Part shown: piece by piece, positions 26,120 to 34,870 of the stretch
Layout of the letters: every line of letters begins with the position of its first letter
Position numbering within the stretch: position 1 is the first letter of the stretch
NCBI GenBank assembly: GCA_003023195.1
Contig: PXRX01000008.1
Coordinates: 186,569 to 250,568, forward strand
Direction of reading: 5' to 3'
Source: Halobacteriales archaeon QS_8_69_26
Lineage (GTDB): Archaea; Halobacteriota; Halobacteria; Halobacteriales; SW-7-71-33
DNA length: 64,000 nucleotides
Made by a program: the position numbers and the translations under genes
Notes under the pieces: generated by a model
The model's input: only the letters and a program-made list of their open reading frames with translations
What the model was told of the DNA's origin: nothing
Database searches by the model: none

Positions 26120-27364
26120 TCACCCGATTTCGGTGCCGCAGGCCGGACAGAAGGCGCCCTCGGGGTCGACCGGTTCGCCGCAGTTCGAGCAACTGACCTC
26201 CCCGGGTTCGTCGTTCTCGTCGACGTCCTCCAGGTCGACGGCCCCGGACTCGACGAGGGTGACCGCCCGCTCGGCGGCCGCACGGAGTCCGTCGGGGGCC
26301 TCCTCCTCGGCGGCCAGCCCCCGGAGGTCGCCCAGTCTGAGCCCCGCCGGGGGGTCCCGCTCGTCGAGGTTCTCAAGGATGCCGACGAGGCCGTCGCGGG
26401 CGGCCTCGACGTCCTCCGGGAACTCCTCGGCTAGCGCCGAGAGCGCCCCCAGCGAGTTGTGCCGGACCGCCCGGTCCTCGTCGGCCACCCGTCGGGTCAA
26501 AAGATCCACCGTCGGCCTGGGGGCCTCGGGGTTCTCCTCTGCCAGGTAGGCCAGCGCGAACGTGACGTGGCGCTTGACCCCGGTGTCGTCGTGGTCGAGT
26601 CGTTCGAGCAGCGACTGGGCGGTGTCCGCGTGACGGCCCGACGGCTGGCGGGTGGGGTACCCCAGCGCGTAGGCCGCGGCCGCGCGGACCTCCGGGTCGT
26701 CGTGGTCGGTCAGTTCGATCAACCGCTCGGCGGCGTCGAGGACGTCCTCCGGGGAGGCCACCCCCACGTTGCCCAGGGCGTAGGCGGCGTTCTTGAGGAC
26801 CGCCTCGGAGTCGTCCTCGAGTCGTTCGCGGAGCCCCTCGCCCCCCTCGGCGACGGCCTCGGGGTCGGCACCGGCGATGTCGCCCAGCGTCTTGGTGACG
26901 TTGACCCGCACCTCGGCCGTCTCGTCGTCCAGGAGCGAGAACAGCCGTTCCAGTACGCCCTCCTGGGCCAGCGCCTCGGGGTCGGCCTCGGCGATGGACT
27001 CCAGGGCGTAGGTGACGTTCACCCGGATGGTCCCCTCCTCGTCGATGACCGCGACCAGTGCCGGCAGGACCGCCGCCACCTCCCCGGGGTCCTCGTCGGC
27101 CACGTTCCCCAGTGCCAGTGCGGCGTCGTCCTGCAGGTGGTCGTCGTTCAGACACTCCGTCAGCGGGTCGACGAGCGCGACCCCGTCCCCCGGATAGCTC
27201 TCGGTCAGCCGCACGACCGTCCGCAACGCCCGCCCCCGAACGTAGTCGCTCTCGGCAGTCAGGAGGTCCGCCAGTTCCGAGACGTGCCCCCGGAGTTCCG
27301 GAAGCCGGGTCTCGGCCATCCTCGCCAACTCGTCGGCCTTCGATCGCGCTTCGCTCTCGGCCAT
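26120..27364 (-). CDS. HEAT-repeat protein with C-terminal zinc ribbon
   Basis: Protein of 414 residues. Residues about 20-330 are HEAT-like helical repeats of about 38-40 residues, each with an L..LAxxxPE-type turn (ALGNVADEDPGEVAAVLPAL, YALESIAEADPEAL, KTLGDIAGADPEAV, YALGNVGVASPEDV). The last 25 residues are a zinc ribbon (CSNCGEPVDPEGAFCPACGT). Such repeats are scaffolds for protein binding. It lies convergent to the PP2C gene within the signalling block and shares the repeat type with the giant membrane protein encoded at 29148-33302. Confidence 0.85.
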   Translation of the reverse strand: MAESEARSKADELARMAETRLPELRGHVSELADLLTAESDYVRGRALRTVVRLTESYPGDGVALVDPLTECLNDDHLQDDAALALGNVADEDPGEVAAVLPALVAVIDEEGTIRVNVTYALESIAEADPEALAQEGVLERLFSLLDDETAEVRVNVTKTLGDIAGADPEAVAEGGEGLRERLEDDSEAVLKNAAYALGNVGVASPEDVLDAAERLIELTDHDDPEVRAAAAYALGYPTRQPSGRHADTAQSLLERLDHDDTGVKRHVTFALAYLAEENPEAPRPTVDLLTRRVADEDRAVRHNSLGALSALAEEFPEDVEAARDGLVGILENLDERDPPAGLRLGDLRGLAAEEEAPDGLRAAAERAVTLVESGAVDLEDVDENDEPGEVSCSNCGEPVDPEGAFCPACGTEIG

Positions 27365-27494
27365 GTATTCGTCCGGTTCGACGGTAACACAAAAAACTGT
27401 TCGGGGCGCGGCCGAGAGGCCGGACGACGTGTCGCTCGCCCCGTGGATCGACCGCGTGGGGCCACCCTGTCCCGGTGAGCCGGGTCGACGCCGG

Positions 27495-28967
27495 TCAGGC
27501 CGCGGCCCGCGTGACGTCCCGGTAGTAGGTCAGCAGCGACCCGACGAGCAGTATCCCGGCCCCGGTCCGGACGATGGGGTGGCCGAGACCACGCAGGAGC
27601 CGTCGGATCCACGGCGGCAGCCACCGGGGGCCGGATGCGTAGTCCGGTTCGACCGGTCTCGCCACCCGGACGTTCACCCGGAACCTGTCGGCTTTCACCC
27701 GGCTCCCGGTCCAGTCCTCGACCCGGCGCTCGGCCTGGCGCTGGCTGGGCGGTGGCTCCCCGCGACGGTCCCTGTCGTTGGCCCACGCCAGGAGGTCGCC
27801 GACGGTCCTGTCGTGGTCGGACAGCATCGCCGCCAGCCGGGACAGCACCGCCGCCCCGCGGAGCCGGCCCGCCTCGGAGTCGGTCCCGTCGGCCAGCAGG
27901 CGGTGTTCGGTCTCGCCCCCCTTCGCGAGGACCCCGTCGTGGTCGCGCGGGGCCGCCAGCCCCTGTTCGAGCGCCAGCCGTACCGAGAGGTAGCTCGCGC
28001 TGGCCTCCCGGAACCACCCGAACTCCTCGCCGGAGAGGTTCCCCTGCCGGGTGTGGACGTACTCGTGGATCCAGACGTTCCAGGCCGCCGACAGCCGTGC
28101 CCCGGCGTAGACGACGAACTCGTTCGCCCGGGCCTGCCCCGCGACGGTGCCGTTGGGCAGCCCCGGCATCGCGAACACCCGCACGTCGCGGTAGACGTGA
28201 CCCACGTCGAGGCGGCGGGCGCTCTCCGCCAGCGTCCGGAGGACCCGGTCCGGGTCGGCCAGCCGTTCCCGGTCGACGGCGTCCGGCACCACCAGCGTGA
28301 TGGTCTGGCACCCGACGGTCGTCCGGTACCGGTCGACCCCGTCCAGCACCAGGAACCGTGCACCGATCACGCCCTCCCCGGCCGGTCGCAGTTCCACGTC
28401 CGGGCCGGTCCGGAGCACTCGCCCCACGAGGTGGTCCTCGCCGCTGGGGAACGGGAACGCCCGGCCCTCCAGGGTTCGTCCGGTCGTCCGGACCCGGACC
28501 CGGGGGTTCTCGGTCGACCCGTCCCAGGCGAACTCGCCGTCCCCGGTGGGCCCGAAGCCGTCGGCGGAGACGACCTCTGCCCCGGGAACGTCGCCGACGG
28601 TGAAGGTCCGGGACCGCGAGGCCGGGACCCGGAACTCGACGAGGTACACCGACCGGTTGAGCGCGGCCTGGCGCACGACCCCCACCACTCCGTCCCCCTC
28701 GGCCGCCGTCGCCTCCGCCCGGTCGTCCTCGCCACCGGTGAATCCCCTACTTTCGTACTCCGCCTCCGGGCTCCCGATGCACTCCTCCGGGGGACCGTCG
28801 TCGGGGTATCGCTCCTCGACGACGCCCGTGCCGGAACTGAGCGCCGGCGCGGCGACGATGGTACAGCAAAGGATCGCCACGAGGACGGGGACGGCCCCGG
28901 TCCGGAGCCGCCGGAGTCCCGCCCTGAGTTCGGCGCGGATCCCGTTGGGGGGTGTTCCCTCCTCCAT
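27495..28967 (-). CDS. Membrane-anchored HExxH metallopeptidase-like protein
   Basis: Protein of 490 residues from ATG 28967 (MEEGTPPNG). There is one hydrophobic segment near the N-terminus (GAVPVLVAILCCTIVAAPAL) and another close to the C-terminus (GAGILLVGSLLTYY), so the bulk should lie outside the membrane. WNVWIHEYVHTRQG is a zincin HExxH motif, and EASASYLSVRLAL about 25 residues later could supply the third ligand, as in gluzincins. The substrate is unknown. It sits between two HEAT-repeat genes in the signalling block, but a link to the CIS is only suggested by position. Confidence 0.75.
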   Translation of the reverse strand: MEEGTPPNGIRAELRAGLRRLRTGAVPVLVAILCCTIVAAPALSSGTGVVEERYPDDGPPEECIGSPEAEYESRGFTGGEDDRAEATAAEGDGVVGVVRQAALNRSVYLVEFRVPASRSRTFTVGDVPGAEVVSADGFGPTGDGEFAWDGSTENPRVRVRTTGRTLEGRAFPFPSGEDHLVGRVLRTGPDVELRPAGEGVIGARFLVLDGVDRYRTTVGCQTITLVVPDAVDRERLADPDRVLRTLAESARRLDVGHVYRDVRVFAMPGLPNGTVAGQARANEFVVYAGARLSAAWNVWIHEYVHTRQGNLSGEEFGWFREASASYLSVRLALEQGLAAPRDHDGVLAKGGETEHRLLADGTDSEAGRLRGAAVLSRLAAMLSDHDRTVGDLLAWANDRDRRGEPPPSQRQAERRVEDWTGSRVKADRFRVNVRVARPVEPDYASGPRWLPPWIRRLLRGLGHPIVRTGAGILLVGSLLTYYRDVTRAAA

Positions 28968-29147
28968 CGACGGCGCTCCACCCGGTTTCCGGCGTGGTGC
29001 TTCCCCCACTAATGTCCGGGGATCTGTCGAGGGACTGTGGGATCCGACGGTGGAGGACGGCACTCCGTGGGGTGGTCGTGGGCGGATCCGCCAGGGAACC
29101 GTGGGAGAAAGCCAGTCCGTCGGGGGAGGACGGCCCCGGGAAACGGA

Positions 29148-32100
29148 TCAGTCGTCGCCGTCGCTCGGTTCGGGTTGTTCGCTCTCGGTAGCGGCGTCGT
29201 CGGCGTCGTCCTCGTCCTCGCCGGGTTGCATGATGATGGTCTCGGAGGTCTCGTCGTCCTCGTCGTCGGCGTCGGGGTCCATGATCAGCGTCTCCGAGGT
29301 CTCGTCGTCCTCGTCGTCGCCGGGTTGCATGATGATGGTTTCGGAGGTCTCGTCGTCGTCGGCCGCGTCCCCCTCCTCGTCGGCGTCGCCGGCACCGGTC
29401 TCTTCGTCGGCGTCCCCGGCCTCGCTCTCGTCGTCCCCGTCGTCGCCGGGTTGCATGATGATCGTTTCGGAGGTTTCGTCGTCGCCCTCCGCGACGGCGT
29501 CTCCCTCGTCCCCGGCCTCGCTCTCGTCGTCGCCGGGTTGCATGATGATGGTCTCTGAGGTCTCGTCGTCGGCGTCGGCCTCGTCCCCTGCATCGTCGTC
29601 GCCGGGTTGCATGATGATGGTCTCGGAGGACTCGTCGTCGGCCTCGGGTTCGTCGCCCTCGTCCACTGCGTCTGCCCCCTCGTCGGCGTCGCCGTCGTCG
29701 TCGCCCGGTTCCATGATGATGGTTTCCGAGGACTCGTCGCCGTCGCCGGCGTCGGCCTCCGTCTCCGGGCTCTCGCTCCCGTCGTCCTCGTCGCCGCCGG
29801 GTTCCATGATCAGCGTCTCGGCGTCCTCGTCGTCTTCGTCCTCGGCCTCGACGCGGGTTTCCTCCTCGCCGACGGCGCCGAAGTCGAACTCGCCCTCGTC
29901 CATCTCGTCGAGATCGTCGCCGCCCTCCATCGGGTCGAACACGCGGGTGTCGCCGGAACTGCCGGCCTCGTCGGCGTCCTCGACGTTCCAGACCTGGGTC
30001 TCCTCGCCGGCGGGACCCTCGGGTTCGGTCCCACCGGTGGGGGTGCCGGTCTGGACGGCGCTGGCGGCCGACTGGAGGGTCTCGCCCTCGATGTCGACCG
30101 CGGGGTCGCGCTGGAGGCGCCGGAGGCGGTCCGAGGCCTCGGCGGCCGGGTCGACCAGGCCCGGATCACGCTCCGCGAGGGTCACGATGACCTCCGCGGC
30201 CCGCTCCCTGACGATGGAGGAGTCGTCGTCCAGGCGGCCGATCACCCGGCGGATGTCGGAGGCGATTGCGGCGGGTTCGTGGGCCGCGAGTTCGTCCAGG
30301 GCGTCCAGCGCGGTCGCCCGGGTCCGGGTGTCGCTGTCGTCGATGACGACCGCCAGGTTCTCCGCGACGGGTTCGACCGCGCTGGGGTTGTGGTCGGCGA
30401 CGTTCGCGAGCACCTCGGCGGCGTTGCGCCGCACCCGGACGCTCCCCTCCTCAAGCGCGGCCGTGACGGCCGGGATGGCCTCCCGCGAGGCCTCGGGGAA
30501 CTCCTCGGAGAGGTTCGCCAGCGACTGGAACACCGCCTCGCGGGTCGCTCCGCCGACGTTGCCGGCGATGTTGACCAGCGGTTCGATCAGGTTGTCGCCG
30601 CGGCTCACGCCGTGGTCGGTGACGTCGCCGACGAGTTCGGCGGTCACCTCGCTGACGTTCTTGCCAGCGATCATCGCGCCGGCGTACTGGCGCGAGACCG
30701 GGGTCGGGTTCCCCAGGCCGGCGGCCATCTCCGGGAGGACCTCGGTCCCGTAGCCGGGGTACTCGTCGAGGACCCGCGAGAGGCCGCTGATGGCCATCTC
30801 GCCGACCGTGCCGGAGGTTCCGAGGTTCAACACGAGTCCCTCGACGAACGGGCGGCCGTCGTCGGGCGAGGCGGCGATGACCGTCGCCGCCGCCGCGACG
30901 CAGTGCTCCCGGACCGTCTCGCTCTGGTGGGTCAGTCCCGACTCGATGGCGGTCATGACCCTGTCGTCGTGGCGCTCCTCGGGGTTGAACTGGATGAGGT
31001 CCTTCAGGACCTGCGCGGCCGGTTCGCTGACGGTCGCGTCCTCCACCGGGACGTACTCCGCGACGATGCCGGTCGCGTCGGGATACTCGGCGAGCTGGTC
31101 CGGTGGGACGAGTTCCAGCGCCCGCAGCAGTGCGGACTCGGCGGTGCCGGCGAGCGCGGAGTCCTGGTTGGAGAGGTGGGCGACGATGTCCTCGACGACG
31201 GCACCGCGGCGCTCCTCCGAGGCGGCCTCGACGAACGCGAACACCGCCTCTGCGGCCTGTCCCCGCGACTGCTCGTCGGGGTCGTCCAGCATCCCAAGCA
31301 GCCGGTTGGGGTCGATCCGGTTGGCGTGGCGTGACATCGAGGACTCCAGGACGTGGGCGGCCATGTACCGGACCAGCGGCTCGTCGCTCTCGACGCCCGA
31401 GAGTACCGTGTCCAGGCCGCTCGTCTCGACTATCGCCGTGTCGCTCGTCAGTGCGTACGCGGCCGCCGCGCGCGCTTCCCCGTCGGTGAACTCCGACCAC
31501 CTGACCAGGTCGACCAGGATCCGTTGCTCGTCCTCGCTCCCCAGGACCGTCCCCAGGTCGGCCCGGGCGTACCGGCTCTCGTCGGTGGCCCGGTGGGCGG
31601 TGTACCAGAGGCGAGCGAATGCCTTCACGACCGAACTCGTCAGGTCGATGTCGGCGGGTTCGTCGCCCAGGATCTCCTCGATCCGCTCGATGGGGAGGTC
31701 CTCGACCTCGTCCAGTGGCGGGCGCTCGACTTCCTGGCTCGTGTACCCGATCAGCAGGATCCGGGCGTATGCTTCGACGCCCAGTTCGCGGGTGGTCCGG
31801 TCCTCGCCGTCCAGGTGCTTCTGGACGGCCGCGAGGACGGCCTCGTCGGTGAGGCGGTCGACTGTCTCCAGGGCGCGCTCCCCACGCAGGAGTTCGACGA
31901 CGCCCATCAGGGCTGGCCGTGCGAACTTCTCGTCGTCGAGGTACAGCGCCCCGACGAACTCCTCCAGGGCCTCGTCCTCGCGGTACAGCGACGCCCCGGC
32001 GGCGATCGCCAGCCCCTCGAGGGCCGTCGAGCGGAGGCCGTCGTCGCGGGCGCGAACGTACGCGAGCAGGCGGTCGATCTCGCCTTCGGTGATCGAGGAC

Positions 32101-33302
32101 GGGTCCTCCTCGACGCGCTCTATCATCCCCTCTATCTCGTTCGTCTTGAGGACGCTGGAGACGCGGTTCGCGCCGTAGCCGAGCGGTAGCGCGACGACCG
32201 GCAACAGGAACGCCGCCCGGACGGTGAAGTCCTGGAGCACGCCGACGACGACGTCGAGGAGGACCAGGCCGACCATCACGTAGCCGCCACAGACGAGACC
32301 GACCAGGACGGCGTCGCCACCGATCCCGGGGATCGAACTGCCGGGGCCGCTCGCGAACCTCGTGGTCGCGCCCCGGGGGTCGACGGCGCCGGCGATGGCG
32401 ACGATAACCGAGACGAACAGCATCAGGTGGAGGACCGCGCCTTGCGTGTAGGTGATCACGAGCACCGAGTAGAGGAGGAAGACGCCGACGGGAACGACCA
32501 CGTTCCCGACGATGGAGGGGGTCCGGGTGGGCGGGTACAGCCCCCGGTAGCCGAGCACCTCCGGGATCGTATTCCCCTCGGAGTACTTCGCGTAGTGGAC
32601 GGCGAGGAACGCGCCCACGACGACCAGCGGGAGCAGGTGGCCGGCGTCGACCGTCGGGGAGTAGACGCCGGCGAGGACGGGCGTGAACCCGTCCGAGGCG
32701 TTGACGTTCACGCCGATGGCCCCCCCGAGTTGCTCGGGGACGACCTTCCAGACGCGGTAGACGGGGTTGATGGAGAACAGGGCCGCCCACAGCAGGTAGA
32801 CCGGGACCCTGGCGAGACTCTCCCAGAGGGCCGCTCGCCTCGCCGCGTCGTCGGAGTCGACCCCGATCAGGAGCCGTTCGCGGAACTGCGATCCCACGTA
32901 CGCGACCGCGAGCGCCGGCAGCGCCAGTACCGTCCCGATGACCAGAAGCGGGAGTAGCTGGTCCGTCAGCCACTCGGCGGAACTCAGGTTCAGGACGAGT
33001 TCCTCCATGAGCTTCCTCCGCCGGTTCGCCCAGTCGCCCTGGAAGACGGTCACGGCCGCCGCCCTGGTCCCGACGTACAGTCCGACGAACGCGAGCGCCG
33101 ACGCCCCGAGCCACTGACCCATCGCGAGACGTTCGCCCTCGCCCGTGTACGTGCCGATCCGGTTCCGGTGGTAGCGTAACTTGTACCCGGCGTAGACGAT
33201 GGCGAACGCCGGGAACACCAGTTCCCATGGGAAGAAGGCCAGTCCGAGCGCGATCAGGAACGCGATCAGGGCCCCCTTTACCGCTCTGACCTCAAGCACC
33301 AT
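29148..33302 (-). CDS. Giant membrane HEAT-repeat protein with repeated SETIIMxPG tail
   Basis: Protein of 1,384 residues. The first 400 residues hold about eight to ten predicted membrane helices (for example ALIAFLIALGLAFFPWELVF). Residues about 400-1,080 are HEAT-like repeats. From about 1,085 the chain is acidic and disordered and carries short Thr motifs: ETQVWNV, DTRVFDP, ETRVEAE, then eight copies of (S/A)ET(I/L)IM(E/Q/D)P separated by Asp/Glu/Gly runs. The motifs look like Ser/Thr-kinase substrate and FHA-binding sites, and the neighbouring genes encode two kinases, FHA proteins and a PP2C. I infer a membrane scaffold or docking platform. No enzyme domain is visible. Confidence 0.8.
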   Translation of the reverse strand: MVLEVRAVKGALIAFLIALGLAFFPWELVFPAFAIVYAGYKLRYHRNRIGTYTGEGERLAMGQWLGASALAFVGLYVGTRAAAVTVFQGDWANRRRKLMEELVLNLSSAEWLTDQLLPLLVIGTVLALPALAVAYVGSQFRERLLIGVDSDDAARRAALWESLARVPVYLLWAALFSINPVYRVWKVVPEQLGGAIGVNVNASDGFTPVLAGVYSPTVDAGHLLPLVVVGAFLAVHYAKYSEGNTIPEVLGYRGLYPPTRTPSIVGNVVVPVGVFLLYSVLVITYTQGAVLHLMLFVSVIVAIAGAVDPRGATTRFASGPGSSIPGIGGDAVLVGLVCGGYVMVGLVLLDVVVGVLQDFTVRAAFLLPVVALPLGYGANRVSSVLKTNEIEGMIERVEEDPSSITEGEIDRLLAYVRARDDGLRSTALEGLAIAAGASLYREDEALEEFVGALYLDDEKFARPALMGVVELLRGERALETVDRLTDEAVLAAVQKHLDGEDRTTRELGVEAYARILLIGYTSQEVERPPLDEVEDLPIERIEEILGDEPADIDLTSSVVKAFARLWYTAHRATDESRYARADLGTVLGSEDEQRILVDLVRWSEFTDGEARAAAAYALTSDTAIVETSGLDTVLSGVESDEPLVRYMAAHVLESSMSRHANRIDPNRLLGMLDDPDEQSRGQAAEAVFAFVEAASEERRGAVVEDIVAHLSNQDSALAGTAESALLRALELVPPDQLAEYPDATGIVAEYVPVEDATVSEPAAQVLKDLIQFNPEERHDDRVMTAIESGLTHQSETVREHCVAAAATVIAASPDDGRPFVEGLVLNLGTSGTVGEMAISGLSRVLDEYPGYGTEVLPEMAAGLGNPTPVSRQYAGAMIAGKNVSEVTAELVGDVTDHGVSRGDNLIEPLVNIAGNVGGATREAVFQSLANLSEEFPEASREAIPAVTAALEEGSVRVRRNAAEVLANVADHNPSAVEPVAENLAVVIDDSDTRTRATALDALDELAAHEPAAIASDIRRVIGRLDDDSSIVRERAAEVIVTLAERDPGLVDPAAEASDRLRRLQRDPAVDIEGETLQSAASAVQTGTPTGGTEPEGPAGEETQVWNVEDADEAGSSGDTRVFDPMEGGDDLDEMDEGEFDFGAVGEEETRVEAEDEDDEDAETLIMEPGGDEDDGSESPETEADAGDGDESSETIIMEPGDDDGDADEGADAVDEGDEPEADDESSETIIMQPGDDDAGDEADADDETSETIIMQPGDDESEAGDEGDAVAEGDDETSETIIMQPGDDGDDESEAGDADEETGAGDADEEGDAADDDETSETIIMQPGDDEDDETSETLIMDPDADDEDDETSETIIMQPGEDEDDADDAATESEQPEPSDGDD
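29200..29830. repeat. Coding repeat array for the SETIIMxPG motif
   Basis: Within the C-terminal coding region, blocks such as CCGGGTTGCATGATGATGGT (minus-strand coding) recur eight times at irregular spacings of about 50-110 bases. Spacers vary in length and sequence while the encoded motif is constant, which points to selection on the motif and not only to recent slippage. Confidence 0.8.
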
Positions 33303-33734
33303 GCCTCCGACACCTCTCTCTCACCTCGTCGTTCCGGCGACCCGATACTGCCCCCCAGTCGGTAGCCCGGTATCCGATACGCGTCATGGTTATATCACCT
33401 GCTGTTCGCTTAATTTATGGCATCGATAGAGAGTGCCATCAAAGTTCCCCTTCGGCGTCCCGCGGGTCTCGCCATCGCGGTCCCCCGGATCCGGATTCGT
33501 CGCGTGGCGGGGAGTGCGCCCTGGACGGCCGGGTTCGGGACCCACGCCTCGCCGACGGATGGAACTGGACGCGACCGGTTCGAACCGGACCAGGTCGGAT
33601 CCGGGTGACCCACCGGCACCCGTGGGCCGGCGTTCTCGTCGAGTTACAGTAAACTTACTGTAATTGTGCCTCTCACCGCCTGGGTGCTCCCACGATTGTC
33701 GGGGTTTAACTGGCGCGTCGGCGTACCTCCCGAC
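33303..33734. other. Intergenic region with divergent promoters and palindrome
   Basis: No convincing gene; the small ORFs here have no protein-like pattern. A+T-rich sequence near 33388-33420 (GGTTATATCACC, CTTAATTTATGG) may hold the promoter of the minus-strand HEAT protein. The 20-bp palindrome at 33644-33663 lies 71 bases before the next plus-strand gene. Confidence 0.5.
33644..33663. promoter_or_regulatory. 20-bp palindrome TTACAGTAA-AC-TTACTGTAA (copy 1)
   Basis: Perfect inverted repeat with 9-base arms and a 2-base centre. The same element recurs at 43562 and, with two changes, at 63598. The form suits a dimeric regulator's operator. It lies upstream of the 33735 gene. Confidence 0.6.
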
Positions 33735-34019
33735 ATGTCGGATCCAGGGGACGACGCCGTCCGGGTGTGGCTGGTCGAACGGACGTACTCCGACGACGAG
33801 CAGAACATCATCGTCCTCACGTACGCCACCCCGGACGGCGGGCGGTACCTCCGCCAGGAACGAGCCCTGACGAGTTTCGACGACGCGCCGGAGACGCCCG
33901 TTGCCGTCGACGCGGATCCGATCAACCTCGGGACGGTGGAGGACGCCGACCGCCGGGAGCGATACGCCGCCGAGGCCCGGCGGATGGCGGCGGCCAACGA
34001 CCCGGACGACGTGCTCTGA
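33735..34019 (+). CDS. Conserved haloarchaeal hypothetical protein
   Basis: Protein of 94 residues from ATG 33735 (MSDPGDDAVRVWLVERTYSD). It has alternating strands (IIVLTYATPDGGRYLRQERA), then AVDADPINLGTVEDADRRER and a C-terminal helix. I recall similar short proteins across haloarchaea but no function. The longer track start at 33666 would run through the space next to the palindrome and is unlikely. It stands alone, with the palindrome 71 bases upstream. Confidence 0.65.
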   Translation: MSDPGDDAVRVWLVERTYSDDEQNIIVLTYATPDGGRYLRQERALTSFDDAPETPVAVDADPINLGTVEDADRRERYAAEARRMAAANDPDDVL

Positions 34020-34180
34020 GGCGGGCCGGACGGGTCGGCGACGTGGGGAACCGCCCTTCGATGGCGAGCGGATCGTCGGGTGTCTGGCCGGCCGTCGGGT
34101 GGTGGAACCCCTCGTCCGGTGATGCGACCGGTCCCCGGATGGCGATGTCTGCCCTCCGCTGACGGAACCGGTTCGGGCGG

Positions 34181-34723
34181 TCAGTCGGCGTCGTCCAGCA
34201 CTCCCGACTCGCCCAGTTCCACGAGGGCGTCGTCGAGGAGTTCGCGGACGACGAACTCCTCGTAGTGCTGGGTCTCGCAGTACTCGCAGGGCCGCATCTC
34301 CCTGGCGACGGCCTCGATGGCGTCGCCGTGGTCGTCGTACAGCGTCGCGACGAGTTCCCCGAGTTCCCCGGTCACCGTCGCCCGGGCCTCCGCGAGTCGT
34401 TCCTCGCTCCCCTCCGGGAGGTCGTACGAGAACACCCGGGTGTTCGACGCGTAGTACTTGCGGGTTCCCCCTCCGGCCTCCTCCAGGCGAGCGACCTCCA
34501 CCAGGTCCGCCTCGCGGAGGACGTTCAGGTGGTGCCGGACCGTCGTCTCGGCCCTCGGGTCGCCGCGCCGTTCCAGTTCCGCCCTGATCTCCCCGACAGT
34601 GAGTTCCTCGTCGGCGAGGGCGTCGAGTACCTTCGCCCGCAGGTCGTTCTCCAGGGCCTTCGCCGTTTCCGGGTCGGTGGTCACGACCTCGCGGATGGGG
34701 ACGTCGGAGTCGAACAGGGCCAT
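34181..34723 (-). CDS. Winged-helix (ArsR-like) regulator, likely of the copper locus
   Basis: Protein of 180 residues from ATG 34723 (MALFDSDVPIREVV). Residues 15-95 form a winged helix-turn-helix (AKVLDALADEELTVGEIRAE, ETTVRHHLNVLREADLVEV). The C-terminal part has CEYCETQHYEEFVV, whose Cys and His residues could bind a metal. It is divergent from the copper-type ATPase gene, and the shared upstream region contains a 16-bp palindrome. This arrangement is usual for metal-responsive regulators; copper sensing is inferred. Confidence 0.8.
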   Translation of the reverse strand: MALFDSDVPIREVVTTDPETAKALENDLRAKVLDALADEELTVGEIRAELERRGDPRAETTVRHHLNVLREADLVEVARLEEAGGGTRKYYASNTRVFSYDLPEGSEERLAEARATVTGELGELVATLYDDHGDAIEAVAREMRPCEYCETQHYEEFVVRELLDDALVELGESGVLDDAD

Positions 34724-34820
34724 CGGCCCCGGTCTACGTACACGACACCCGTAAGAGTACCGGTACAACTATAATAGTACCTGTATATCTAGAACGATAT
34801 TCGTACAGATGTAGTATCAC

Positions 34821-34836
34821 TACGACAGCTGTCGTA
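34821..34836. promoter_or_regulatory. 16-bp palindrome upstream of copper ATPase
   Basis: TACGACAGCTGTCGTA is a perfect palindrome 34 bases before the ATPase start. TATA-like stretches (ACTATAATAG near 34768, CTGTATATCT at 34781) and repeated GTAC-containing words lie beside it. It is a good candidate operator for the divergent regulator. Confidence 0.55.
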
Positions 34837-34870
34837 ACAGTTACGTACCTGCCGCACCGAGTCTTCCCCG

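Noticed and set aside
29200-29830. CRISPR or noncoding satellite
   Set aside because: The repeats are in frame within a long coding region, spacers vary irregularly and encode acidic residues, and codon phase is kept.
33644-33663. Rho-independent-type terminator
   Set aside because: The palindrome has no T run after it, a 2-base centre too short for a stable hairpin loop, and recurs between divergent genes, so an operator is more likely.
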